Of a stretch of 64,000 nt of DNA, positions 24,101 through 28,632 are shown in pieces. A program made the position numbers and the translations under genes. The notes under the pieces are model-generated. The model had not been told where the DNA came from. It did no database searches and worked only from the letters and a program-made list of their open reading frames with translations. Source of the stretch: Liolophura sinensis (taxonomy: Eukaryota; Mollusca; Polyplacophora; Chitonida; Chitonidae); contig NC_088305.1 of the NCBI RefSeq assembly GCF_032854445.1, positions 24,523,400 to 24,587,399 of the forward strand, written 5' to 3'. Within the stretch, counting starts at the first letter, position 1. Each line of letters begins with the position of its first letter.

Positions 24101-25022
24101 CAAGGAGGCACATTTCATACACTCTAAGGCCTCCCTCGTCGTCATATGACCGATAAATTGTAAAGTATGATGTTAAACCCCAAACACTTACTCACTCACT
24201 AATTCAATGCGATGAAGATAAAGCCTTTAGCCCGGAATGAAATGAGTTAGCCGAAATGAAACATTCATTCATGAAAAGTCATTAATCAGACTCCCAGAGA
24301 TTTGGGTTGGTTTGTCCATATTTACCTACAAGATAATTATACGCATTGTAAATCGTAAGGCGTATAATGCAATAACCCTAACACACCAGTTTTTGCAGTA
24401 ATAACTTGTCGCGAACTAGATATTGTATCGTCCGGACTAGATATTGTGTCGTCCGGACTAGGCATTGTGTCGTCTGGACTAGATATCGTGTCGTCTGGAC
24501 TAGATATCGTGTCGTCCGGACCAGGCATTGTGTCGTCCGGACTGGATATTGTGTCGTCCGGACTAGGCATTGTGTCGTCCGGACTAGATATCTTGTCGTC
24601 CGGGCTAGGCATTGTGTCGTCCGGACTAGATATCGTGTCGTCCGGGCTAGGCATTGTGTCGTCTGGACTAGATATCGTGTCGTCCGGGCTAGGCATTGTA
24701 TCTTCCGGACTAGGCATTGTGTCGTGCGGACTAGATATCGTGTTGTCCGGGCTAGATGTTGTGTCGTCCGGACTAGATATTGTGTCTTTCGGACTACATA
24801 TTGTGTCGTCCGGGCTAGATATTGTGTCGTCCGGGCTAGATAGAACCACATATTCTGTCGTCCAGACAAGATAACCCTAACAACCCCGCTTCCTTGCGCA
24901 TTTGGAAAATTTCAAATTAAAGTAAACAGTCCAAAGTCACTGCATATGTGGATGTGAAATTCTTACCCTGTCGTGATCGGTAGAAGAGCCCACAGGACCC
25001 CCCAGGCTACTGCCCGAAGCAT
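25..25022 (-). CDS. SSPO-like: SCO-spondin-like secreted multidomain glycoprotein, N-terminal part (15 exons, continues off the left edge)
   Basis: Fifteen coding exons were joined by hand on the minus strand into 783 codons without a stop (2349 nt). Order by residue: signal peptide 1-19; EMI-like module 20-118, ending in the ACCTGWG motif; EGF module about 119-148; TB-like 8-cysteine module about 154-208 with an ECC-type cysteine pair; VWD1 about 226-400 with GLCSNFDGDATND; C8 401-495; TIL 496-556; VWD2 from about 589, with GLCGRFN at 733-739. SCO-spondins begin with EMI, then a TB-like cysteine module, then VWD/C8/TIL assemblies, and this order is why I prefer that name to mucin, otogelin or hemocytin. 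Family members are large secreted extracellular-matrix proteins. Neither VWD has the CGLC pair used for VWF disulfide exchange. The full protein must be much longer, since the remaining VWD, LDLRA and TSP1 modules expected of SCO-spondin would lie left of base 25. The module identities are firm; the orthology is inferred. Confidence 0.85.
485..830 (+). repeat. Dispersed repeat family D1, copy 1
   Basis: Shares AAATGTGATGACAACA, CATTTACATG-ACAG and TTGACAAGAGGCTGTATTTC with 25355-25610, and shorter parts with 4436-4600 and 26728-26880. It ends in three internal tandem copies of a unit of about 50 bp (682-830). No coding capacity or tRNA head is seen. Confidence 0.65.
1131..1302 (-). mobile_element. 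tRNA-derived SINE, family 1, 5' truncated
   Basis: Family 1 reads on its own strand: a tRNA-like head with A box (GGCTCAGTTGG) and B box (GTTCAAGTCC), a core with GTACGTGGGAAGGTCTG, GCGGATGGTCGTGGG and CCACCATAATGCTGGCCGCC, then GTAAAACACCAATC and an (AAATA)n tail. I know this core from molluscan SINEs but cannot fix the published name. This copy keeps the core and part of the B-box side. Confidence 0.75.
1315..1440 (+). repeat. Dispersed repeat family D4, copy 1
   Basis: Shares AAACAGACATTCGT, CAACCAA-ATGGA, AGGTCAA-AATT-CAAG and GAACTAAGAA-like words with 23167-23300. Confidence 0.55.
1500..1663 (+). mobile_element. Family 1 SINE, core and A-rich tail
   Basis: Starts at CGTACGTGGGAAGG, so the tRNA head is lost. 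It ends in a 23-base A-run only a few bases from the splice donor of the exon at 1670..1993. Confidence 0.85.
1670..1993 (-). CDS. SSPO-like: SCO-spondin-like exon 14: core of VWD domain 2
   Basis: Acceptor ttttcag|CCC, donor GGCAAG|GTAAGA, phase 0-0, 108 codons. Encodes PLGNQAITDPRSDLKV, the strand section around GVGIKLEGDQVFLDGTDI, and ITGFAFEILYGYQQLYITL. The strand pattern is typical of the second half of VWD. A SINE on the plus strand ends about 8 bp from the donor with a 23-base A-run. Confidence 0.88.
2109..2206. mobile_element. Hairpin MITE-like element, 98 bp
   Basis: Arms of about 33 bp (2109-2141 and 2173-2206) are imperfect inverted repeats sharing GGATACGGAAAT-TATGG, with a 31-bp loop. 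It looks like a foldback or MITE remnant; target duplication is unclear. Confidence 0.55.
2655..2810 (+). repeat. Dispersed repeat family D3, copy 1
   Basis: Shares GAGGACACCAGTG, CAAAGGTCA, GTGACAGTGATGTA-like and CACATGCGCTGTAAGG with 42555-42705. Related pieces at 49600-49745 and 59330-59400 keep the ATGCGCTGTA motif. Nature unknown. Confidence 0.55.
3055..3219 (-). mobile_element. Family 1 SINE
   Basis: The core is intact from TTGGTGTTTTACGCCGTACT to CCCACGTACGGCCGGAGAGG; the tRNA head is missing. Confidence 0.85.
3475..3630 (+). mobile_element. Family 1 SINE, old and degenerate
   Basis: Recognisable order of GTCAGTAATTTGCCAAAGGTTGG, CTCCACCCATAA and AAGTGAAAAATCCTTCAG, with a tail of AATAAATCAATAAATAA, next to the donor at 3650. 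Confidence 0.6.
3650..3791 (-). CDS. SSPO-like: SCO-spondin-like exon 13: start of VWD domain 2
   Basis: Acceptor tgtttcag|T, donor ATTGAG|GTAGGG. It encodes ECKNGYWECSKNKC, then CSFMGVSHVWTFDSHKYSF and CTYSLIE. The opening completes the VWC-like stretch CNTCECKNGYWEC; the rest opens a VWD domain (HVWTFDSHKYSF). Ends in phase 0. Confidence 0.92.
4115..4210. repeat. Minisatellite, 24 bp x 4
   Basis: Unit like TACAATGTATTGTGCCTAGC plus AGGA. All open frames over it are by-products of a unit length divisible by three. Confidence 0.85.
4436..4600 (+). repeat. Dispersed repeat family D1, copy 2
   Basis: Diverged copy with CATTTACACAACAGTT, GTAAATTGTCAAAGAAGCC and ATTTGCCAATTATCACATTA in the same order as the other copies. 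Confidence 0.5.
4725..5150. repeat. Minisatellite, 39 bp x about 11
   Basis: Unit contains ATTACTGTTGTTATCGCTCA followed by CACTATACACGTGTCACAC. The unit is a multiple of three, so long spurious frames appear. Confidence 0.9.
5373..5585. repeat. Minisatellite of about 45 bp x 5 that includes a real splice donor
   Basis: Four intronic units plus the genuine exon end at 5555. Each unit reads, on the minus strand, GACTGTAACACGTGGTAAGT or close to it: the last coding bases of exon 12 and its donor. The unit next to the exon is the only one in the reading frame. Confidence 0.85.
5555..5795 (-). CDS. SSPO-like: SCO-spondin-like exon 12: TIL domain and linker to VWD 2
   Basis: Acceptor attcacag|CC, donor CACGTG|GTAAGT. 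Encodes KECPTNQVYSECVSLC, PKTCHVV, CVPGCECMPGMVLNEGQCI and ATVQRDCNT. This is a full trypsin-inhibitor-like cysteine-rich (TIL) domain followed by the C8/VWD linker; the split codon TG|T completes CNTC. A family 3 SINE ends only about 25 bp upstream of the acceptor. The exon tail and donor are repeated four times in the following intron. Confidence 0.93.
5820..6052 (-). mobile_element. Family 3 SINE (V-type, GTTAAACCCCAA tail group), partial
   Basis: Family 3 body: TTGTGGCAGGGC, GCCAACCAGT, AACCTCTCAGTGCTGAGCGCCAAG and AGTCTTTGATGTGACCC, seen on the reverse of the element. It ends about 25 bp upstream of the acceptor of exon 12. Confidence 0.7.
6090..6330 (-). mobile_element. Family 1 SINE, near full length with tRNA head
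   Basis: Tail, core and head are all present; the head ends CACCTCGGCCACC on the plus strand, the reverse of GGTGGCCGAGGTG. Confidence 0.85.
6436..6962. repeat. Minisatellite, 45 bp x about 11
   Basis: Unit: CTGGGGCTCAACTGCAAATG then ACAAAACACTGGCATGGGTG then ATTGA. 45 is a multiple of three, so both strands stay open; no domain results. Confidence 0.92.
6963..7680. repeat. Diverged minisatellite, about 29 bp x about 24, including a real splice donor
   Basis: Units such as AAACTTACAACAAAATTATGG, AAACTTAAGACAAAACATC and ACTTACGACATATG, each followed by a GCTTTTCC-like block. The unit at about 7641-7669 is the real exon 11 end and donor, and is the closest to the array consensus. Confidence 0.75.
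7649..7817 (-). CDS. SSPO-like: SCO-spondin-like exon 11: second half of C8 domain
   Basis: Acceptor tctaccag|GTG, donor TTTTGTC|GTAAGT. Encodes VDVHEGYSSCVKTYCQFGG, then ICDFFGLFARDC and LILWRSSEFC. The C..L..YA..C ... WR...FC pattern is the C8 signature. The split codon C|CC gives the Pro of the usual FCP. The exon's last 21 bases plus donor are the likely source of a diverged tandem array to its left. Confidence 0.92.
8064..8177 (-). CDS. SSPO-like: SCO-spondin-like exon 10: first half of C8 domain
   Basis: Acceptor aactcacag|TGC, donor GATTTC|GTAAGT, phase 0-0, 38 codons. Encodes CRPAGSVDFSCPSELENEA, then QCRLLLATSPFGKCRDF. This is the C-x-L..P-FG.C. pattern that opens C8 domains after a VWD. 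Confidence 0.9.
8310..8690 (+). repeat. Dispersed repeat family D2, copy 1
   Basis: Shares ATATTTTTTTTCGATTTTTC, GACAC-TGAAAA, GTAATAATGTT and CAAACA-ATATTTTCAAA with 21655-22140 in the same order. No coding capacity seen. Confidence 0.5.
9059..9342 (-). mobile_element. Family 2 SINE (V-type), with internal deletion
   Basis: Family 2 on its own strand: tRNA head (GCCTCGATAGCACAGTTGG), then GACTGGTTGACCCGTATCAG, TATAATGGCTCGGG, GTCGTCATATGACTGA and GTTAAACCCCAAACACTCAC. This copy has head and tail, but the middle between CCATTATACTGATAC and CTTTTAAGGTCTTAGG is deleted. Confidence 0.8.
9411..9496 (-). CDS. SSPO-like: SCO-spondin-like exon 9: end of VWD domain 1
   Basis: Acceptor atcgacag|AC, donor GAAGAG|GTCAGT. 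Encodes DFITLDGKQVSSPAAFGNSY, then QVVTLDEE, the VWD tail (NDF.T.DG ... FGNSY.V). Other AG sites upstream were tried and rejected because only this one keeps phase with exon 8. A V-type SINE lies directly downstream in the intron. Confidence 0.9.
9805..9880 (+). mobile_element. Family 1 SINE fragment
   Basis: GTCGCACGTGGGAAAGTTTG, then GTCAGTAACTTGTCCAAGG and CTCCACCCATAAAAT: degenerate core only. Confidence 0.55.
10035..10199 (-). CDS. SSPO-like: SCO-spondin-like exon 8: VWD domain 1 with GLCSNFDG
   Basis: Acceptor gttccag|AA, donor ACCA|GTGAGT. Encodes TGLSVGKLGEYAEIK through SLTGLCSNFDGDAT. GLCSNFDGD is the calcium-loop signature near the end of VWD. The next exon completes the motif as N-D-F through a split Asn codon (A|AC). 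Confidence 0.92.
10228..10378 (+). mobile_element. Family 1 SINE, degenerate
   Basis: TCTTCAGTAACGTTCCAAATTTCGG, then CACCCATAAAATTGG and an AAATAAATAAATAA tail: an old copy of the core. Confidence 0.45.
10355..10975. repeat. Direct duplication of a segment of about 120 bp
   Basis: 10355-10495 and 10860-10975 share AATAAATAAATAAG, CAAAAATTA, TGTCGCCTTGCACT, CGTTAAGTGAAT and CTCGTGTT-like ends. About 370 bp separate the two copies, and that spacer carries the repeated word AAATGCATTTTC. Confidence 0.6.
11640..12440. repeat. Minisatellite, 47 bp, core of about 9 copies (11800-12240) with diverged edges
   Basis: Unit: TGTTGGGAAAGAGTTGTTAC, ACAGAACATATTTCCCATGT, TATCTCC. 47 is not a multiple of three, yet all three plus frames stay open, so the 263-, 238- and 185-codon frames here are one array read three ways, not genes. 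Confidence 0.9.
12479..12596 (-). CDS. SSPO-like: SCO-spondin-like exon 7: middle of VWD domain 1
   Basis: Acceptor cctaccag|ATT, donor GGAG|GTGAGT. It encodes ILLMKFQGIHLIQM, then FNITVNGSPLPYSD, the beta-strand section of VWD with the V.VNG motif. It starts in phase 0 and ends in phase 1. The 47-bp array at about 11640-12440 lies just downstream in the intron. Confidence 0.88.
12597..13352. other. Intronic stretch without recognised features
   Basis: AT-rich intron of the SCO-spondin-like gene between exons 6 and 7; no repeat, RNA gene or exon seen. 13593-14167 is likewise empty. Confidence 0.5.
13353..13592 (-). mobile_element. Family 1 SINE with (GGT)n expansion
   Basis: Tail, core and B-box side (GAGCTGGACTTGAACACA) are present. 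The CATTATGGTGG motif in the core has grown into a (GGT) run at about 13454-13483. Confidence 0.8.
14168..14320 (+). mobile_element. Family 1 SINE, core and tail
   Basis: CGGCCGTACGTGGGAAGG to GGCGTAAAACGTCAATCAAA plus AATAAATTA. Confidence 0.85.
14583..14788 (-). CDS. SSPO-like: SCO-spondin-like exon 6: start of VWD domain 1
   Basis: Acceptor ctgtccag|GT, donor AGAAAG|GTACGA. It encodes EIVSFINQTHDLSF, then CISFGPNYYRTLDGRTYFF and GKCTYLAL, the classic VWD opening in which Cys and the TLDG/YFFxG.C.Y strands appear in order. It ends CEHYATCRK in phase 0. The TB module joins with a split Gly codon. Confidence 0.9.
14789..15894. other. Intronic stretch, mostly empty
   Basis: Only the tRNA-like fragment at 15315-15385 was recognised. 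Confidence 0.5.
15315..15385 (-). mobile_element. tRNA-like head fragment (family 4)
   Basis: TTGAGAGGCAAGCGCCTTTA then CACTAGACCACGAGCC: the reverse of a tRNA-like A-box arm. The same head occurs at 37540-37632. Not a functional tRNA, because the B box is missing here. Confidence 0.4.
15895..16580. repeat. Minisatellite, about 36 bp x about 19
   Basis: Unit: CTTACTTATCCAATCACCCT then TACTCATCTAGACCCA, with variable lengths. Confidence 0.88.
16580..17475. repeat. Minisatellite, 60 bp x about 15
   Basis: Unit: TTACTCATCTAGATTCGTCA, GTACAAACCCAGGACAACTC, TTCCTCATCGCCATTCACCC. It abuts the 36-bp array, with which it shares TTACTCATCTAGA, so it probably grew out of it. Confidence 0.93.
17625..18470. 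repeat. Minisatellite, about 46 bp x about 17
   Basis: Unit: GATAATTCAAATTCACACAC, ACCCATGTACACGTATACTC, ATTCGT. It ends about 15 bp from the donor of exon 5. Confidence 0.92.
18485..18652 (-). CDS. SSPO-like: SCO-spondin-like exon 5: TB-like 8-cysteine module
   Basis: Acceptor gtccacag|TC, donor GAGG|GTGAGT, phase 1-1. It encodes VTNTSGRFCYESTKC, then MTYEDCCGSHPGARGWG and QCTPCPE. The pattern C-x5-C ... CC ... WG ... C-x2-C resembles the TGF-beta-binding (TB) fold and the cysteine module after EMI in SCO-spondins. A tandem array with a unit of about 46 bp ends within about 20 bp of its donor. Confidence 0.85.
18709..18800. repeat. Minisatellite, about 18 bp x 5
   Basis: Units like TTCTTTGCTGTAATGCTG. 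Confidence 0.75.
18918..18985 (-). mobile_element. tRNA-like head fragment (family 4)
   Basis: AAGCCTGGTTTGAACCCGCT carries a B box (reverse GGTTCAAACC), followed by CGTGTGTCC as in 37540-37632. Confidence 0.45.
18986..19816. other. Intronic stretch without recognised features
   Basis: Contains an 18-base C-run at about 19457-19474; nothing else seen. Confidence 0.5.
19817..19921 (-). CDS. SSPO-like: SCO-spondin-like exon 4: EGF-like module
   Basis: One exon holds a complete EGF-like module: ICEPKCQNGASC followed by TCDCVAPYVGQACE, six cysteines in EGF spacing. Acceptor ccacag|CA, donor AGCC|GTGAGT, phase 1 at both ends. The phase 1-1 borders are the usual shape of a shuffled EGF exon. Confidence 0.9.
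20135..20370. repeat. Minisatellite, about 32 bp x 7
   Basis: Units like CGTTCTCAGTGTACCAGTCA then AAATCTGAACACAT. Confidence 0.85.
20538..20632 (-). mobile_element. Family 1 SINE, 3' part only
   Basis: Tail, TTGGTGTTTTACAGCGTACAC and ATGATGGGAGGAAACC, then the match stops. Confidence 0.7.
20800..20864 (-). CDS. SSPO-like: SCO-spondin-like exon 3: EMI-like module, cysteine-rich end
   Basis: A 65-nt exon, too short to stand out as an open frame. It encodes LKKDTVQACCTGWGVMPNCDT between acceptor gggcag|A and donor ACAC|GTACGT. ACCTGWG is the hallmark end of EMI modules. Its presence is required: exon 2 ends in phase 2 and the EGF exon starts in phase 1, and only this exon bridges them, restoring Lys on one side and Pro on the other. 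Confidence 0.85.
20891..21026. mobile_element. MITE-like element with CACTCTAAAAACTA end (family M1)
   Basis: Begins ACACTCTAAAAACTATTCTG, like 27750. It holds several A-C-A-G-A-A-T-A inverted words and a weaker right end. Low-copy DNA-transposon remnant by inference. Confidence 0.4.
21103..21268. mobile_element. Hairpin MITE, about 166 bp with arms of about 48 bp
   Basis: Left arm 21103-21151 (AATAGGCCGA ... GGGAGTCCTGCGAGTTCACG) and right arm 21219-21268 are imperfect inverted repeats; the shared core is GGAGTCC-G-GAGTTCACGC-GATATG. Confidence 0.65.
21655..22140 (+). repeat. Dispersed repeat family D2, copy 2
   Basis: Co-linear with 8310-8690, AT-rich, no tRNA head. Nature unknown. Confidence 0.5.
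22301..22443 (-). mobile_element. Family 1 SINE, tail and core
   Basis: TTTGATTGGTGTTTTACGCC to GGTTGCTGCAGACCTT; truncated before the tRNA head. Confidence 0.85.
22696..22926 (-). CDS. SSPO-like: SCO-spondin-like exon 2: EMI-like module, first part
   Basis: The acceptor is ttacag|C at 22927/22926 and the donor TTCAA|GTAAGT at 22696. It carries one base, 76 codons and two bases. It begins QHVCDQPTIVKEPLTT and ends ATCAFF. It has cysteines at the start, middle and end of the module and an N-glycosylation site (NAT). It continues directly into exon 3 with a split Lys codon (AA|A). Confidence 0.85.
23167..23300 (+). repeat. Dispersed repeat family D4, copy 2
   Basis: Co-linear with 1315-1440 over about 120 bp. 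Confidence 0.55.
23301..23909. other. Intronic stretch without recognised features
   Basis: AT-rich part of intron 1 of the SCO-spondin-like gene; no exon in phase with exons 1 and 2 is needed or seen. Confidence 0.5.
23910..24200 (+). mobile_element. Family 2 SINE (V-type) with tRNA head
   Basis: Head GGCCTCGATAGCACAGTTGG, then a deletion that removes the B box, then GACTGGTTGACCCGTATCAG, the body and TTAAACCCCAAACACTTACT with a CTCACTCAC tail. Confidence 0.88.
24420..24872. repeat. Minisatellite, 21 bp x about 21
   Basis: Unit TCGTCCGGACTAGATATTGTG in variants. It lies in the first intron of the SCO-spondin-like gene. The unit is a multiple of three, giving four long frames (142-170 codons), all spurious. 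Confidence 0.93.
24967..25022 (-). CDS. SSPO-like: SCO-spondin-like exon 1: start codon and signal peptide
   Basis: ATG at 25022-25020 opens 18 codons with a hydrophobic core (MLRAVAWGVLWALLPITT), typical of a signal peptide. The donor is AGG|GTAAGA at 24967/24966, phase 2. The two leftover bases GG join the first base of the exon at 22926 to give Gly. This ATG is chosen because it starts the signal peptide and the phase fits the next exon. The 5' UTR and promoter lie to the right of 25022 and are not resolved. Confidence 0.85.
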
Positions 25023-25354
25023 TTGCGACAACACACACCCCGACATTTCCTCCTGGGATGAAATTCTGTCGTCATTTGACAGCAAGATGGGGATCTTGAA
25101 AATAAAGCCGTTTGCCACTGGCACTTCGCCAAAATTTTGAAACCGTTGGTAGGCTTAACTTGAAACACTACCCGCCATAGTTAAATTAAAATCGACTTAA
25201 CTCCTACCTGATGTTTCATTAATGCTTAATCTTTTTTGATATGATGTACTTTCACCAAATATGTTCCCGAGGTTATCGGCTTTGTATTTCACTTATTGCT
25301 TACTTGCCTGGACTGAACCTAGCAGGTGTGGTGGACTAAGCAACCCCAAGGTCT
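25023..25354. other. 5' flank of the SCO-spondin-like gene
   Basis: Upstream of the start codon on the minus strand. It should hold the 5' UTR and perhaps the promoter. I see no clear TATA box or initiator, and no repeat. Confidence 0.4.
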
Positions 25355-25610
25355 GGTCACTTTACATTGGTTTAATTTTATTGTATATTAAATGTGATGA
25401 CAACAAACCATTTTGAGCAATTCCAGATCAGTGACGTCTAACGAACTTCTGCTGAATTTGCTACTATTTAAACATTTACATGAACAGTTAGAAAAAAAAC
25501 ATATCTTATGTAAATTGACAAGAGGCTGTATTTCACCGGTTACATGTGACCATTTGCTAACTATCATACTGTCGTCGTTGCTTTGATTTTGCTCTGTGTT
25601 CTTTATAATC
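25355..25610 (+). repeat. Dispersed repeat family D1, copy 3
   Basis: Best match to the 485-830 copy, including TTAAATGTGATGACAACA and TTGACAAGAGGCTGTATTTC. Confidence 0.65.
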
Positions 25611-25636
25611 TTTTACAAATAACGCTTGAATTGTAA

Positions 25637-25841
25637 AATTGGTCGTGGGTTTCCTCCAGGCTCTGCCAGGTTTCCTACCACCATAATGCTGGCCGCCGTC
25701 GTATAAGTGAAATATTTTTAGGTCGTACTCAAGAATATTGAGTATGGCGTTGAAGCGCTAACTGAGACCGTTTTCTGATATATAAGAGATCTATGCCTGA
25801 GTATGGCGTTAAACAACAATCAAATAAATAAATAAATAAAC
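25637..25841 (+). mobile_element. Family 1 SINE with a duplicated 3' end
   Basis: Core from TTGGTCGTGGGTTTCC onward. The 3' segment around GAGTATGGCGTT is repeated (25736 and 25798) before the AAATAAATAA tail. Confidence 0.8.
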
Positions 25842-26419
25842 ATTTGCCAGGAATCAGAGAATTGTAAATAATCCTAGCATAAAATCTGCAGTTCTAATCT
25901 TTCTCTTTATATTCAGATCTCGTGAACTGTTAGATCTCATTTCTCAACAGGCTAAATTCTCTCATAACTACTTCATTCATCACTGAAAATGAACGAGAAA
26001 TAGTTCTTGCCCCACTAAAAATCACATTTAAAAAAATCGATCACTGCCTTGAAAAAAGAAACTGGTCAACGCTATCCACTTTAACTTGTACGCATTCGCT
26101 CCTTCGATTTTCCAATACACTGCGGGGTTTGTAATTGAAACAGCTGGAACACTTATTAACGCCTACTATCGACGTATGTTAGTGACACTAAGAGGTAGAG
26201 GACACGCGTGTGGCCGTTTGCGCTAGTGCTGCATTCTGGCGAATAGGGTGTTAAAAGTTGTGTTGGAATCTTGTGCTAACGTCACCGAGCTAGTCTAGCA
26301 AAGTTAGTTTAAACTTGTTTATTGTTCCAAGAAACACAAGGGATTGGGCGATAAGTTCAGAAAACTTATTCAGACTCTCTCTAGCAAAGTTAGTTGAAGA
26401 CCACTTGTCTCCATCAATC

Positions 26420-26535
26420 GTCAATACCTCACCCCCGGGTACTCCGTCTAACTCCGCCCATGAAACTGACCCCCTCGTATACATGAAAAAATCTTGAGTA
26501 TGGCGCTAAACAACTATCAAGTAAATAAATAAATA
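26420..26535 (+). mobile_element. Family 1 SINE, degenerate 3' part
   Basis: CTTGAGTATGGCGCTAAACA, then ACTATCAAGTAAATAAATAA. Confidence 0.6.
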
Positions 26536-26727
26536 TACTGTAAAAAAAGCTTCCAAAGCTTCCAGTTGTGCATTTAATCTTGTATAGATACAGAGCGTTC
26601 ACTATAACACTAATCAATATACTGATTGACGGAGCCCGCCTGGTTCTAAATCTGGTTATGTTTTTGAAAAAATCTTTCACTTTTCGTCCATTCACTAATC
26701 GTGTGTCATTGTAGGTTTAGGAATAAT

Positions 26728-26880
26728 TGCTAGGGGCCATGTAATTTGCTGCTATCTGAGCATTTGTTAGAAAACTTAGAATAAAAAGAGAATCGATTTG
26801 ATCGGTTGTACGCGTGACCATTCGCCAAAATTCGCCTCGGTGAGGCTCTGGTTTTACTATCTATGTTTTATATTTACTTA
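26728..26880 (+). repeat. Dispersed repeat family D1, copy 4
   Basis: Shares TGCTAGGGG-C-TGTAATTTGC with 4436-4600 and GCTCTGGTTTTACT with 485-830. Confidence 0.5.
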
Positions 26881-27749
26881 GATCACTTCACCCCACCAGC
26901 CAAACAAAGTCAAAAAAAAAAAAGAAAAAAAGATAGGTCGGATATGTATTATTACATTATTAATGTATTATTAATGTTCACTAAATTTATGCTCCAATAT
27001 CTCCAAAAAAGCTAAAGATGGAGAAATCAAACTTGGTGGTAACGATATTGAACACGTGGCATCACGTGGTTTGGCGGCCATTTTAAATTTTATAGAAAAC
27101 ATTTTAATCTTCTGAAAAATAGATGATCAGATCTAGCTGGAATGTGTTATGGTGTTACTCGGTGAATAGGCTTATACCTGAATCGTAAAACGTTTGATTT
27201 CCGTATGTAAATTAGGATTCTGTAGCCGTTTGTAATAGGTCACAGGATTCATTTTCAGTTTTTGGCCATTTTGTCGCTAATTTTATAATTTATCGCAAAT
27301 TTGACCTTATTTAATGTTTTTTATTGCCCCTGAATCCGAATGTGATAAATGTTTTACCGGCAGTTTCAAGATTTGACTGGAAGTGAAAAAACATGAAAAT
27401 TACCGAAATATACAATAGTAAAGATTTTATCTGACTTTTAGCAGCAGGGCCACATAAAATAGAGATGTAACTGGTCAGAACATTGATCAGCACACAGTTC
27501 AAAGGCGGGAGAGTTCTCTTTTACATCGTTTTATTCGCCCTTTCGTCATCATTTTTTTATCAGTCAGTTTTGGATGGATCGACAACGGAAAGTTTTCTCT
27601 GCGCTGTGTGGATTTATTTAAGTGTCACGCCCGGTGTTTCTATCGTACCACAAACGGTGTCTTCTTGTAGGCGTTATTTAGTTTTTGCTTTGACCTTTCC
27701 TAATATACAAAATGACGATCTGTAATGTAAACTCCCTAGTTCTCATCTG
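26881..27749. other. Intergenic stretch without recognised features
   Basis: AT-rich. An 80-codon frame at 27483-27725 has no start context, domain or splice partner. Confidence 0.5.
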
Positions 27750-28380
27750 CACTCTAAAAACTAATCCGTTAAGTTAACAGAGTCGTTATGTTTTCTGAGT
27801 GATGGCAGAGTAGATGATGTTACATCTACAAACTATAGACTAATATAGGAGATCGCCTAATGGTTAGAGCGTCTAATGGTTTGCATCGTGATCAAACCCT
27901 GGGCGGTTCATATCAAAGACTTTAAAAATGGTACTTGTTGCTGCCTGGCTTGGCGCACATCACTCAGAGGTTTTAACAAGGAAACATGAATGGTTGGCCC
28001 GGTGTCAGTAAAATGTAACCCTGTGGGGTGTCATGTCTGGTGTATCGGCATGACACTTCATTTGGGGGCAGTACTTTGGCGGCATGGACTCGCCCTACCA
28101 CAAGAAAACACAGTATATGTACACACACCTAATGACCACTCGTCATAAAATGACTGAAAAATTGTTAAGTACAAAGTTAAACCCCAAGCAAAAATTACAT
28201 CCATACATGTTCTGCTATACTAACAGAAAAATTGGGTGGCGTATTGAGGGTGTTCTGTTGTCTTTATACATGTAATATTGTGTGATGGTAAAACAACACA
28301 ACATAATATATATACAAGCGTCACTTGCAAAGCGTAATATTATGTAATAATAAATGTAACAGATTAGTTTTAAGGGTGTA
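27750..28380. mobile_element. MITE-like element (family M1) carrying a nested SINE
   Basis: Left end CACTCTAAAAACTAATCCGT; the reverse of the right end (28357-28380) is TACACCCTTAAAACTAATCT then GTTA. These are terminal inverted repeats of about 20 bp. The SINE at 27846-28189 sits inside, so the MITE is older. Confidence 0.5.
27846..28189 (+). mobile_element. Family 3 SINE, near full length
   Basis: tRNA-like head (GATCGCCTAATGGTTAGAGC; B-box region degenerate), then TACTTGTTGCTGCCTGGCTT, TTGGCCCGGTGTCAG, ATGTCTGGTGTATCGGC and GTTAAACCCCAAGC. Confidence 0.8.
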
Positions 28381-28393
28381 CTGGTCAAGTATT

Positions 28394-28632
28394 CATTTAT
28401 TTAATTAATTGTTTCACGCCGTACTCTAGAATGTTTCACTTACACGACGGCGGCCAGCATTATGACGGAAGGAAAAAGGGCAGAGCCCGAGGGAAACTCA
28501 CGACAATCTGCTAGTTGCTGGAAGACATTCCCATGTTCGATCGGAAGGGAAGTCAACGTGAGATGGACTTGAACTCACAGCGATCACTTTGGTGATATGT
28601 TGCTGGGTGACTGTGCTGCGCTAGTACGCTAC
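28394..28632 (-). mobile_element. Family 1 SINE, near full length
   Basis: Tail, core and B-box arm (GATGGACTTGAACTCACAGC), then CTGCGCTAGTACGCTACCC of the head. Confidence 0.85.

Noticed and set aside
24337..24874. Four frames of 142-170 codons with SSPDDT or RTRYRVV repeats
   Set aside because: 21-bp array in intron 1; no start context, splice partner or domain.
27483..27725. 80-codon plus frame
   Set aside because: No domain, no start context and no splice partner in AT-rich intergenic DNA.
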